64,000 nt of DNA from Pipra filicauda (Eukaryota; Chordata; Aves; Passeriformes; Pipridae). Below the pieces are notes generated by a model. That model was not told the origin of the DNA, searched no databases, and saw nothing but the letters and a program-made list of their open reading frames with translations. The position numbers were made by a program, and so were the translations under genes. The first letter of the stretch is position 1. Each line of letters begins with the position of its first letter. The stretch lies in the NCBI RefSeq assembly GCF_003945595.2, contig NW_024104911.1, forward strand, positions 5,001-69,000. Direction: 5' to 3'. This document shows, in pieces, positions 9,968 through 21,954 of this stretch.

Positions 9968-10985
9968 CCTCAGAGTGCCCGTCAACCTCCTGCAGATGTG
10001 CTGGTTCAAACACATACATTTCAGATGTGACAGGCTGTTCCCTGCTCCTCTGAGTAAGAGGAGCAGGAGGAGGGACACAAAAGAGATCTCCTCACAAAGG
10101 CTGCATCGTCAGAAAGTCCAAAGAAGGTGGGAGATGCCATGCCACGTCCGAGCTTTCTCTGGGGATGCTGCTTCTCCCATGCAATGCCTCTCCGTAGCAC
10201 TCGTGTCACACCCCCTGACAAAAACCCAGGTGGTCTTTGTCACCAGCAGAAGTGCTCCTGTTACCAGTAGGGATGCTCCCCGGGACAGGCCAGGAGATGC
10301 TGACCCGGGGAGCTGAGCCGGGAGGGACGCTCTGCCTCTCATGCCCCGCGAGCATTCTCAAAAGCGCGTACCGTGGAGGACAATTCAGGAGTCTCCCCGG
10401 GGCCAGCAAAAGAGAGATGAGAGGGAAGAGATGACGGCCATGGAAAAAACTCCTGGTCTGTCAATCTTGAACTCCTAGAGACCAATCCTCACCCCTTCCA
10501 CCTAGCCCGGCCCCGCTGCCTCCGCGGTGCAGAGCTCCGATCACCGCGCCCAGCCCGCACACGACGAGAGCCCGAGAGGCGTCGGCGCAAGCACAGCACC
10601 GGGGCTGAGTTGGATGAGGAGGGCAGTGGATGGAGACGAAGAGAGAGGAGGGAGAGGAGGTGGAGAGGAGGCCTTCCCCTTCCTTACTTTCCTTTCCCTC
10701 TTGCATTGCTTAGTCGCGTAGCTTCCCATTCTACAGTGACTCCAAAAATCCACCTCTCTTTCCCGCACTCATCTCTCCAGCAACTCTAATGGACACTTCC
10801 ACAACCGCACACCTTGACAGTCTCATCAAATTTTTGTCCGTATCATCCTTTCTGTTTCTGTGCCCTTTCTTCTGGGAAAAAACATGCAGTGCAAAAAGTA
10901 GTTCTAACGGCTTTTCTTCTCTATCTCCCAGCTAGTGTCTGCAGGCAGAGTCCAGGTACAGCAAGACCCATTGGTAGACCAGGGA
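9968..10985 (-). repeat. Right arm of inverted repeat 1
   Basis: This is the reverse complement of 6930-8353, lacking about 400 bp of the GC-rich centre. The outer end joins the reversed 52-bp array without any unique sequence in between. The inner end diverges from the left arm just past a CTCAGAG-like sequence. Together the arms could pair over about 1 kb if single-stranded or transcribed through. Confidence 0.85.
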
Positions 10986-11695
10986 GGGCTTCATGAGGTC
11001 ATTCTGATGATGAGGCCTGCACCATTATGTCATGTCGGGTCTTTATGAGGTTAGTGCCATGAGGAGGCCTGCACTGTTATGAGGTGTCTGGGTTTTATGA
11101 GGTCAGTGTGATGATGAGACCTGCACCATTATGACATGTCTGGTCTTTATGAGGTCAGTGTCCACCATTATGACATGTTTTGGTTTTATGTGGTCAGTGC
11201 CATGAGGAGGCCTGCACCATTATATGGTGTCTGGGCTTTATGAGGTCGGTGCAATGACGAGGTCTGCACCATTATGACATGTCTGGCCTTTATGAGGTCA
11301 GTGCCATGAGGAGGTCTGCACCATTATGAGGTGTCTGGTATTTACGAGGTCAGTGCCATGAGGAGACCCGCACCATTATGACATGTCTGGGCTTTATGAG
11401 GTCAGTGCCATGAGGAGGCCTGCACCATTATGACATGTTTTGGCTTTATGAGGTCGGTGCAACGACGAGGTCTGCACCATTATGACGTGTGGGCTTTATG
11501 AGGTCAGTGTGATGATGAGGCCTGCACCATTATGAGGTGTTTGGGTTTTATGAGGTCAGTGTGATGATGAGGACTGCACCATTATGACATGTCTGGGTTT
11601 TATGAGGTCAGTGCCATGAGGAGACCTGCATCATTATGACATGTCTGGACTTTATGAGGTCAGTGCCATGAGGAGGTCTGCACTGTTATGAGGTT
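10986..11695 (-). repeat. 52-bp minisatellite in reverse orientation, about 13 copies
   Basis: Units read ATGAGGTCAGTG...GAGGCCTGCACCATTATGACATGTCTGG, the reverse complement of the 4412-6620 array with the same 52-bp period. The array ends at about 11,695, fused directly to a 190-bp satellite unit at CTTCGTCCGTATGCAATTTT. Set against the left breakpoint (after TTTCTGTGCT near 4411), this places the whole composite inside a single satellite unit, with about 25 bp of the unit missing. Confidence 0.93.
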
Positions 11696-13174
11696 TCTTC
11701 GTCCGTATGCAATTTTCAGAGTCGGGTTGGCAGTTGGGAGGCAGGTCTGAAAACAGGAAATGAAAGTGCTTATCGGCAGGAAAGAAAGCCTGGAAGCTTT
11801 GGCTTTGTGGTGCTTCTTGTTTTTCAGCCTTGAGACTGCATGGGGAGCAGGAGCTTTCTCTGCCTACATCTTCGCTGTGGGAGGAATCTTCCTTTATATG
11901 CAATTTTGGGTACTGCGCTGGCAGTATGGAGGCAGGTCTGAAAACAGGAAACGACAGCCCTTATCGCCAGGAAAGAAAGGCAGCAAGTTTTGGCTTTGGG
12001 GTGCAGTTGGTTTTTCAGCGTGAGGTGTCCATGCGGAGGAAGATATCTCTGTGCTGGCATCTTTGGTGTGGGAGGAATCTCTGTGTGCAATTCTGGGGGT
12101 CGGGCTGTCAGTTGTGAGGCACGTCTGAAAGCAGGAAACAACCGCCCTTATTCCCAGGAAAGAAAGTCTGCAAATTTTGGCTTTGCGGTGCAGTTGGTTT
12201 GTCAGCCTGGAGACTCCATGGGGAACAAGAGCTTTCTGTACTGGCACCTTAGCTGACTGAGGAATTTTTGTTTGCATGCAATTTGGGGGGTCGATATGTC
12301 AGTTAAGAGGTAGGTCTGAAAACAGGAAATGACAGCCCTTATGGACAGGAAAGAAAGCCAGCAAGCTTTAGCTTTGTGGTGCAGTTGGTTTGTCAGCCTT
12401 AAGACTCCATTGGCAGCAAGAGTTTCCAGGATGGTATTTTAGTGTCGGAGAAATCCTCGTCTGTATGCAATTTTGGGGGTCGTGCTGGTAATTTGGACGC
12501 AGCACTGGAAACAGGAAATGCCAGCCCTTATCGGCAGGAAAGAAAGCCTTGAAACTTTGGCTTTTTCTTGCAGTTAGTTTTCAGCGTGGAAAATCCACAG
12601 GGAGCAAGAACTTTGTGTCCTCAGCCCTCTGCTCTGGGAGGAATCTTTGTCCTTACGCCATTTGGGCAGTGGCACTGGCAGCTGGAGCTGCCAAAAGCCA
12701 AGAGCTCTTATCCGCATCCAAGCTAGCCTGCAACCTTTGGCTCTCTGGTGGATTTGGTGGGCCGTCCGTGGCACTCCCCGATCAGCAAGAGCTTTGTGTC
12801 CTGGCCCGTTTGCTCTGGGGGGAATCTTCGTCCGTACACCATTTGAGCAGTGGTCCTGGCAGCTGGAACTGCCAAAAGCCAAGAGTCCTTCTCTCCAGAC
12901 AAACAAGCCAGCAACCTTTGACTCTTGGGTGCATTTGGTTGGCCGGCCCTGACACTCCAGATCAGCACGAGGTTTGTGTCCTGGTCTCTTTGCTCTGGGG
13001 GGAATCTTCGTCCGTACGCCATTTGGGCAGTGGTCCTGGCAACTGGAGCTGTCAAAAGCCAAGAGCCCTTCTCCCCAGTAAAGCAAGCCTGCAACCTTTA
13101 GCTCTTGGGTGGATTCGTTGGGCCAGCCTGTGTACTCCCCATCCAGCAAGAGATTTGTGTCCTGTCCCCTTTAC
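11696..13174 (+). repeat. 190-bp satellite resuming, then diverged 180-bp variants
   Basis: From 11,696 to about 12,620 there are five units of the same satellite and orientation as at 2.0-3.6 kb (GAAAACAGGAAATG and AGGAAAGAAAGCC boxes). From about 12,621 to 13,174 follow three more diverged units with period 180-181 bp, marked by CCAAAAGCCAAGAG at about 12,691, 12,872 and 13,052. These have lost the AGGAAAGAAAG box but keep the GGAATCTT(C/T)GTCC...GCCATTTG box. The array passes directly into telomeric hexamers at 13,175. Confidence 0.9.
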
Positions 13175-13241
13175 TCTAACCCTAACCCAAACCCAAACAC
13201 TAATCCTAAACCTAACCGTAACCCTAACGCTAACCCTAACT
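13175..13241. repeat. Short interstitial telomeric tract
   Basis: About 11 degenerate CCCTAA units (variants CCCAAA, CCTAAA, CCGTAA, CGCTAA), in the same orientation as the terminal telomere. The tract joins the 190-bp satellite to the 10-bp CA-rich array. Confidence 0.9.
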
Positions 13242-15100
13242 GAGATACAGTAGCTGAGAGCCAGACACACTCAAACACATACACACACACTCAGATACAC
13301 TTGAACAGACTCAGAAACACTCAAACACACTCCCACAAAATCAGACACACACATACATGCTCAGGCATGCTCAGGCACAAACTTGAACACACTCAGACAT
13401 ACTCAAACCCATTTAGAGCCAATCGCACACACCCAGAAACACTCAGACACACTCACACACATTGACACACACTCAGACACAGTCAGAGATTCTTAGATAC
13501 ACTCACACATCCTCAGAAACACTCATAAACAACTACAAACACTCAGAAAAGTTTGGACACAACTGCAAACACTGAGAAAAAATCAGACCCATAAATACAT
13601 GCTCAGAAACACTCAGGCACGCTGAGGTACAGGCACACACACCCAGACACACTCAGATACTCTCAGACACACTAGCACATGCTCACACACAGTCAGACAC
13701 ACTGACACACTCAAACACAAACCCACACACAGACACATTCTCACAAAATCAGACACACTCAAGCACACTTGCACACACTCATGAACACTCAGACACACTC
13801 AGACACAATGAAACACACTCGAACACACATAGACACATAAATACATGCTCATGAATGCTCAGGAACACACAGAAAAAATCACGCACACCCAGACAGACAT
13901 ATTTGCACACCCTCAGAAAAGTTGTGACACACCCATACACACTGAGACACACTGGCATATATGCAGACCATCTCAGAAAACCTGGCTAGACTCATGCACA
14001 CTTGAACACACTCAGACACCCGCATAAACGCTCACAAAACTTCAGACACACCAAGACACGCTGAGACACTCTCAAAATCACTCACACATACTCAGCAAAA
14101 TAAGACAAGCTCAGATACGCTCACACATGCTCAGACACTCTCGTAAACAATTGCAAACACTCAGACACACTCAGCCAATTACTACACGCCCGGGCAAACT
14201 CAGGCACAGACACACTCAGACAAGCTCAGACACACACAAATATTTAAACATACTCAGACACACTTAGGCACACTGAGACACAATCAGACACACTCGCACA
14301 CCCACAGACACAACGGCAAACACAACTCTGATGTGCTCAGAGACACTCAGACACAGTCGCACACAGTCAGACACACTCAGAAAAATTAGCACACACTCAG
14401 AAAGACTTGAACACACGCAAAAACAATCAAACACACACCCACACACTAGACAAGGACTCGCACACGCTCAGATAGACACACTCTCACTGAGTCACACAGA
14501 ATCAGACACAGTCGCACTCCCTGAGTGACATAAACACGCAGAAACTCTGACATGTAGACTCACTAAGAGACACCCATGCTCAGACATATTCTTATGGACT
14601 CAGATTCAGACATTCTCATACACACGCAGAAAAACAGACACAAACTTACAGGCACAAAGTCAGCCACAATCTATCACACTGAGACACAATCACTCAAGCA
14701 CGCAAAAGTTCAGACACACTTGAAAACACTCTAACAAAGTATCACACAATCAGAGATACTCTGAGAATTTCAAACACAATCAAAGAGGCTCAGACATACT
14801 TGCACAACCTCAAACACTTTACAATCGTTCAGAGACACAGACACACCCAGGAAAACTCAGTCACAGAATCAGATATCCTTAGACACCTGGTAAAGCACTA
14901 GATTATATCTATCACAATCAGACACACTCGAGCACAGTGAGGCACTTTTGTAGAAAGTATTGCACTCTCGCAATCATTGAGACAGAGTAAGAAAATCTCG
15001 GAGAGATTCACAATTAATCAGAAAAGGAGAGACACAGTAGCAGAAACTCATTCTCCTTTTCACACACGGTGAGAGATACTAGCATGCACTCTCTCATACT
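13242..15100 (+). repeat. 10-bp CA-rich array (CAGACACACT)n, degenerate
   Basis: The repeat is an imperfect 10-bp unit CAGACACACT, with scattered substitutions and insertions that increase toward 15.1 kb. One strand is almost free of G and T runs, giving a strong strand asymmetry. Its reverse complement fills 21,955-24,625. ORFs rich in His/Thr/Ser or Cys/Val are repeat translations. Confidence 0.9.
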
Positions 15101-16230
15101 TGTTTTCAATAAAAAATCGGATATACCGTCTCCTGTAGAGGTTCAAACAAACTCAGGAAAAATTCAGACAAATTGGGAAACATTCCGAGACCTATTTTGT
15201 GTGTGCTTTTGTCTGAGTTCATGTTTGTCAGTGGTTTAAAGGTACTAAGGTGTCTGAGTTGTTGAGAATGTGCATGAGGGTGCGTAGTTTCAGCCAAATG
15301 GGTGATAGTGTGTCTGAGCATCAATGAGTGTGGTCACGTGTCCCTGAACCTGTCTGATTTTGTGTGAATGTGTGCAGTCGTATCTCCGTGTGCTCAATTA
15401 TCGAGTTCTTCTGAGTTTCCGATGTTTTTCTTTTTTTTTATCATTTCTGCCTTTTTTATAGTGTATGAGTGTGTCTGGTTTTAGCAAGGCTGTCGAATAA
15501 TGTGCGAGAGGATGTGGCGTGTTTGTGAGCGTGCCTGTTTGTAAGATTGTCTGGGTTTGTTCGTGGGTGTCATTGTGTGCCTGTTTCTGTTTTTGTGTGT
15601 CCACGGATGCGCCAAATTTTGTTAGTTTTTGTTAGTGTGTCTGAGGTTTTTCGATTTTGTCTCTTTTTTTACCCCAAATTGCTACTTTTATTAGTGTGAA
15701 CGGGTGTACCCAGGTCTGTACTTTTTTTCTCAGTGTGTCTATATGTGTTTGGGAGTGTGTTTGTTGAAATTTTTCTTTTCGTGTGCAGTTGTGCATGAAG
15801 GCATCTCGGTGTTTCTGACTCTGTCTTGTTGTGTTTGTGTGTATTTGCATGTGTTGGCCTGTGTCTGGTCATTTGTCAGAGCGTGTGGCTTGGTACTAGT
15901 GTGTCTGGGAGTGTAGGAGTTTGGCGGTTTGCAAGGACGTCAGGGTGATTTCGAGTGTGTTTTGATGTGTTACGATTGTGCAGCTCTGTTTTTGTGTTCT
16001 CAACTGTACACGGGTCTGTTGACCTTTACAAAGTTGTGGATGGGTGTACTCGTGTGTTTCTGTGCGTGTACAGGTAAGCCTGTGTTTACTCGCTTCTGCA
16101 CGGGTGCGATTGGTTGCGTTTGGCTGAACCTTGGTTTTTTCTGTTCTGTATGGATTTACCTCGGTGTTCTCGGCTCTACAGGGGTTTTTCGGTGCGTTCA
16201 CCTGTACACACAGAAAACACGGGGTCGGCG
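15101..16230 (-). repeat. Diverged TG-rich block
   Basis: From about 15,190 the strand composition flips to TG-rich, with GTGTGTCTGAG-like decamers that are more diverged than elsewhere. Motifs such as TGTACACGGG and GTGCACGGGT appear toward 16.2 kb. I read it as an old inverted copy of the 10-bp array. ORFs on either strand are low-complexity. Confidence 0.7.
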
Positions 16231-16890
16231 AATGACTGACCTGACAGCCAGGAAAGAAAGCCCTGAGCCCTCCATCTCTTTTCTGCTGCAGCACCACTCT
16301 GCACTACATCTGCAGCACGCTCTTTCAGCCCCGATACTTTTACTCTGGGAGGAATATAGTTCCTTATTAAATTTTGAATCTCGGACTGCTACTTTCAGGA
16401 CAGCTGGCTTCCAATTGAACGAGGGCCCTTCGAGAAAGGAAAGAAAGCCCTGACCCTCCGTCTCTCCTATGCAGTTGCTCCGCAGCTTTCGGCACTACGT
16501 GCACAGCAAGATTTTTCTGCGGAGGAACATTTTTTCTTGTAGAAATCTTCTTCCATATTGAATTTTTGACCCCGCACAGCTCCTCGCTTCGCAGAGTGCC
16601 TAACTGCAAACAACTGCCATTCCAACCAAGAAATAAAGACCTGTCACTCAGTCTCTACTGTGCAGTTTTTTCTCCACTCTCAGCACAACAGGCACAGCTA
16701 GTGATATTTTCCTGGGCCCTTTTGTTCTTAAAGGAAACTGCCCCGGACGAAAACTCTTGGTGTACACCTAGTGCCGTTATTGGTGCACCAACGGCATTGA
16801 GAGACAGAGGGTCAGACCTCTCTTTCCTGCTTGGAAGGGCAGTACTTCACCTGCCGATTTCCACGGGTGTTCTCGGGTGGTTTGCCGAGT
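16231..16890 (+). repeat. Diverged 190-bp satellite units
   Basis: Three diverged units are marked by AGGAAAGAAAGCCC (16,250 and 16,438) and a related AAGAAATAAAGACC (about 16,628), and by CTGGGAGGAATATAGTTCC-type boxes. They lie in the same orientation as the main satellite. They are embedded inside the second composite, which shows that the two repeat families have been mixed before. Confidence 0.65.
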
Positions 16891-17610
16891 TAACTCACCA
16901 AACACAACTCAAAACACAGAAACACACCCGTTCACCCTCGAACACACTTGTACACACCAGAATATACACAGGAAGACCAAAACAGAGCCGTGCACACCTG
17001 AGTATTCCCGTGAACACGGTACACCCAGGCATACCAATGCACATTATTTTTAACTCGCACACAACCAAAAAAACTAAAAGTCACTCGTAAACACTCAAAC
17101 ACAGATATTCGCACACACTAAGAGAGAATAAACAAAATGTTTTATTTTGGTGTAGGTGTGTGTATCTGTTTGCGAAAGTGTTAGTGACTGCTTACAGTTG
17201 TAATTCACAGTGAGTTCCTGCTGGTGTATTTGGATTTTCTCCGCTGTACTCAGGTGTTCATGGGTGTGCACAGGTATGCTTGGTTTTGCTCTGCTGTGCT
17301 CTCCTTTGTTTTGTTGTGCACGGATGCACTTCGAGTTACTGGAGTGTTTTCAGGTCTGCACGGGTGTTCTTTGTTGTGTTCCGGTGTGCACAGGTCAGCA
17401 TACCAAAACTCACCACTGCAAACCTACCGGTGAACGACCTAATATCCAAGCAGGAAAGAAATCCATGATCTTTTCCTCTCCTGAGAGGATGTTTCACCAT
17501 TCTCGGGACTACATTTACAGAATGCTCTTTCTTTCCAGGCACCTTTGCTCTGGGAGGAATATATTCCTTATACAATTTTGACCTTTGGACGCTCAACTTT
17601 CTCGTCTCCT
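16891..17610. repeat. CA-rich / TG-rich mirror block with a satellite fragment
   Basis: CA-rich decamer-like sequence (about 16,900-17,120) is followed by its TG-rich counterpart (about 17,140-17,420). After that comes a fragment of the 190-bp satellite (CAGGAAAGAAATCC at 17,450; CTGGGAGGAATATATTCC near 17,550). The skew flip near 17,130 is a small inverted repeat of the 10-bp family. Confidence 0.6.
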
Positions 17611-18590
17611 ATCAGGTACAGGTAGCCCATGCCAGTCAACGCTGGCCATCTTCACACTCAAAACCTCAAAGCCAAACTCACCAACAGAAAAATCACATCG
17701 CCCATGCTACGTCGAGTGGCGATACACCCTCTCGCTCTCCTGCTCTGTTTTCCTCCGATTCTGCTGAACAACATGTGTGTTGGCCTCTGAACAAAAATAA
17801 AAGAACTATACAGCTCACTTAAAAAGCTCAATGAAAGCTTAATGAACCTTTTCATAGTTCTCAAAGTCAGCAAGGCAAACCAGGTCAGCTACGTTCTGCA
17901 TCCATCCTCATGGCCAGTCTGCTCGAAAGAAGATTTGAGAAAGGCCTCTACCCACTTTTGCTGCAAACACGGCGGTAGTACAGGGTTTTGAAAGGCGGTT
18001 AAGGCCTTCGATCTTGAGCATAGGATTTTTTTAGGTGAGTCTATGTGTTGAACTGAAACTACTCTTTAAAACTACTGTTCTTCTGCTGGAACTAGGACGG
18101 GGGCAACCAGGTCGTCAGGACATAGGTTTGGTTTACTGTGATCTTCCCTTAGATTGATGGCCTTACAGGGCTGAACCCGCTCCATCTACCCGGTTTAGAT
18201 TTGTCCTTCTATTCTACATTAAGACATGTAAATCAACAACAGAAAATCATGGCCTTGCCAGACAGATCCCATAATCTCCACAAAACCATTCCCTCAGGAC
18301 TGCACTCAGAAAGATCATGGTTGCCCCATTCCAAAGAACTTGACAGCCATCACCTCAGGCAGCTAAGGGCACACATGAGGACTCTTATGTCTACTCAGCC
18401 TACCTCCCCCTCATCTACACACCAAGGCAGAGCAGCTCCAGGACAAACACAGGACACCAAAAAGCTGCGGCGCAATTAGGAGAGAAAGCTCTGAGCAAGA
18501 AGAACTCCAAGAATCGATACGCTGTTGAACGAGAAGACCAACGCAACTGCGACGACGAGCTGAGAATGCCCTACGGAAGCCTGCGGAAAG
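17611..18590. other. Single-copy stretch before inverted repeat 2
   Basis: About 1 kb has no recognised repeat. ORFs at 18,201-18,479 (92 codons, polar, Gln/His/Ser-rich) and 18,566-18,760 extend into the left arm but have no domain I recognise. No polymerase or capsid motif is visible. Confidence 0.5.
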
Positions 18591-19233
18591 ACTCCATGAT
18601 AACAGCCTTGAAAAAAAAGGGCCTGTTAAAACAGCATAGAGGGACGTGCCACAACGCTATGTGGCATGGAATATTGGGAGGATGCGAAGAGAAATACCCC
18701 CTCCTTTACGGTGGATGGTTGGAGAGCGTGACCGACGACACAGAATACACCCAACTATAAAATTCCAAGACGCGATTAAGATGCAAGACTGCAATTCAAG
18801 GATATGGGCACCGTGCCGAGGTGATGCGCAAGACCCCGGGAATGATGCCCGAAGCTTCCTAGAAGTTCCTTCGGGCAGAAGGCAAAGACATCAAAACTGA
18901 GAAACCACGAGACACGCATGACGGACTAGACAAACTTCGCCACAGGGACCAGAACTGCTCTGCCCTGCACAGCCCAGTCTTGTGCTCAAAAGTAAACCAC
19001 TCCCCCTAGGTGCACTACGGGGCCTGTTATTGTATATCTGTCCCCCTACGCTCATTTCTAAAACCATCCCTACCATTCCCAGCCTGCTACCACCCCACAA
19101 TTCCCATACTCACGCTCTCCCAGGGGCACCGAGGCCCTCGGAGTCTCCGGCTCCATCCGGAGTCCCAGGTCGCATCTGTCATCACACGGGATACCTGGGT
19201 GACCCACACACAAATACCGTGGCATTTCGGAAA
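18591..19233 (+). repeat. Left arm of inverted repeat 2
   Basis: The reverse complement lies at 21,132-21,954. Over the first roughly 400 bp I count about 5 differences, near 99% identity. An 84-codon ORF (18,646-18,900) is conserved with one residue changed in the other arm (21,645-21,899, opposite strand). DNA identity is so high that this is no evidence of selection on protein. A second ORF starting at 18,982 is interrupted relative to the other arm by a 183-bp length difference that keeps the reading frame. Confidence 0.93.
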
Positions 19234-21131
19234 TCTTTGGCTCGTTTCCTAGAGAGATGATTGATCTTACCTTGAAAGAAAGAGAATGTCCTGGTGTCCG
19301 TGCTTTTTGCCATTTTCCCCCCCGGTTTTTCTAGTGGTGAGTCATTTTGACGGGGACACGCCCCATTTGATCCTTACTTGGTGTTGTGTATGTTTATTGT
19401 CAGCACTGGCAGAAGGGCACATCTTGCCCTAATATTGGCCTATTTCCTCCTCTATGTAAAAGGACATATTTTAGCAAGCGTGATATTGCCTGGTGCCACC
19501 TGTGGAGTTCTATGGCTGCCCGATCCTTTCTTTCCTTTTGCTTATCTTTTGTGGCTATATTTAGCAGCCTGGATAATTTTAGAAGAGCTACTAAGTTCCT
19601 TGACTGTGTAAATGTGCTGGTAGTACAAGGGAAGCATGTATTGTAGAAATAAGCAGTAACGTGTCTCTGGGTAGAATTTCGGATGGAATAACAGCAGTTA
19701 GGGGAAGAAAATAGCCACCATTCAAGAATTTGACTATTTTGAATGCACCAAAGCTTTATTGCCAAATGCTCTTTTGCACAGTGTTCCGCCCAGAAGGTTT
19801 TGGGGAAAAGGTTGTGAGGCAATTTTTTGTGGCCAAACTTGTCCATCTGTGTGTGTCTCCTGCTGCACGAATGTCACCAGTGGGGCTGCTGTTCCCGCTC
19901 TCGGCATTGCCGTGTCTGTGCTGCTATACTCAAATCCGATGGGTGGGTTGACGATGCTCGACGGCTGTCCGTCAGAATGGAGAGGTGGTTTTGCCCATCC
20001 TTAAGGTTACGCTCTGGGTCAGGAGAATTTCTTGGTTTTGCTGTTGAAAGATGTGAGTGTGTGCTTTTTAAATCCAATGACAGTCAAAAGTTGGGGAAGA
20101 TCCCAAGCAGGTTTCGTGGCACGACCACAGTTTAAAAAAATCCTAACCCTTAGAAATAATGGCCACTGAAAACGGTTCCTTGATTGCAAAGAGAGGGGGG
20201 GTTGCTGTACTCAGTAACAAGAATACTCACCATGGTATGTAAAGGGTAAGGATATCTTGGCCCTGCATAAGCTTGAGAAAATATGTATAGGTACCTGTGT
20301 GTGAGACCTGCAAGGATATAGGTCAGAGACCTCCTTTCAAACTGCCAGAGAACCAGGAAACTGTGCGATTATCTGAAAAAGGCAAAAAATCTTTCGGCCT
20401 CTATCAACACCTGCACCAATTGAAATGCAAAATACTTTTTCCTCCTCTTAACTGAAGATCTCACAAACTTCGCTAGAGGTTTGACAATGAACACTTTGCA
20501 GATGAGACAACAAGAGAAAGGTTTTTGTTAAACTCTAGGTAATTCAGGGATTAAATGAATATTTTGACCATAAAATTGAAGGTAAACTACAGAGGACAGA
20601 GTGCATATTTAAAATGTAATAACTCAAATACTCAGTAAGGTAGTGTTTCAATTCATTAGCAAGAAATCAGTACTTTGGTGCTGCCTTTATGAGAGGGAAT
20701 AAAAATTCTCTTAATTAGGAAGGAAACCACGTAGCCCAAAGATATAAGGTGCAGACGACAGGCTGCCAGAAGAGCTAAGGGAGAGCAGGACTTTTCGGTC
20801 CTGACCCTTTCTGTACAAATTCGTGCAAAAAGATATGAAAAAAAGCCTGGAGGTGAGTCAGATTACCCAGAGTGAGCAAACCGAGCACGGACCCAAGAAC
20901 AGAAGCAGATGGCACTTTCCTGGTGTTATAAAGGTACAAACATGCCTAGTTTTTGGTGAAAAAATTTGATGGTCTAGGACTAGCCTCATGAGAAATCCCA
21001 AAGTATTAAAGGTCTCAGTGATGAGGCACGTGCCTTTGTTATTTGCAGGTGTTGATCAGGTGGCCTTGGGAAAGAGAGTAGTTTTGGAGGTGAGTCAGGG
21101 CGGTGCCAGGAAGAGCAGGGCTGTACCGAGC
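19234..21131. other. Central spacer of inverted composite 2
   Basis: About 1.9 kb of AT-rich, single-copy-like sequence. ORFs at 19,378-19,611 (+, hydrophobic), 19,400-19,846 (-) and 19,827-20,135 (+) overlap one another and have no recognised domain. GGAGGTGAGTCAG occurs twice (about 20,848 and 21,085). I see no LTR or LINE signature. Confidence 0.55.
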
Positions 21132-21954
21132 TTTCCGAAATGCCACGGTATTTGTGTGTGGGTCACCCAGGTATCCCGTGTGATGACAGATGCGACCTGG
21201 GACTCCGGATGGAGCCGGAGACTCCGAGGGCTTCGGTGCCCCTGGGAGAGCGTGAGTATGGGAATTGTGGGGTTTTGGCTGAGCTGCTGCTAAACTCCTG
21301 CAAGTCTTCTTTCTAGTAACTGACAAGGAGTAAAAGCCGGAGGCTGCGTGAACCTCTGAGGTAGCCGAGACGACCTTCTCTTGCGTTGAAGAAGGCACTC
21401 GCATCTTTGGCTCTCGGAAAGATAAGTGGAGGTCTGTGTCAGGGAGAGGGGATGGTAGCAGGCTGGGAATGGTAGGGATGGTTTTAGAAATGAGCGTAGG
21501 GGGACAGATATACAATAACAGGCCCCGTAGTGCACCTAGGGGGAGTGGTTTACTTTTGAGCACAAGACTGGGCTGTGCAGGGCAAAGCAGTGCTGGTCCC
21601 TGTCGCGAAGTTTGTCTAGTCCGTCATGCGTGTCTCGTGGTTTCTCAGTTTTGATGTCTTTGCCTTCTGCCCGAAGGAACTTCTAGGAAGCTTCGGGCAT
21701 CATTCCCGGGGTCTTGCGCATCACCTCGGCACGGTGCCCATATCCTTGAATTGCAGTCTTGCATCTTAATCGCGTCTTGGAATTTTATAGTTGGGTGTAT
21801 TCTGTGTCGTCGGTCACGCTCTCCAACCATCCACCGTAAAGGAGGGGGTATTTCTCTTCGCATCCTCCCAATCTTCCATGCCACATAGCGTTGTGGCACG
21901 TCCCTCTATGCTGTTTTAACAGGCCCTTCTTTTTCAAGGCTGTTATCATGGAGT
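21132..21954 (-). repeat. Right arm of inverted repeat 2
   Basis: This is the reverse complement of 18,591-19,233 plus an extra 183 bp at about 21,272-21,454 that the left arm lacks. On the - strand a 174-codon ORF (21,563 to 21,039) reads through this extra segment without a stop, and the matching left-arm frame stays in register across the gap. The protein is not recognised. The arm abuts the TG-rich 10-bp array directly at 21,955. Confidence 0.93.

Noticed and set aside
18646..18900. 84-codon ORF conserved in both arms of inverted repeat 2
   Set aside because: The arms are nearly identical at the DNA level, so one changed residue says nothing about selection. No domain and no start context support it.
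21049..21088. Mini-exon with splice-like borders (TTATTTGCAG / GAGGTGAGT)
   Set aside because: Single isolated match without a coding frame or partner exons. GGAGGTGAGTCAG also occurs at 20,848 as a small repeat.
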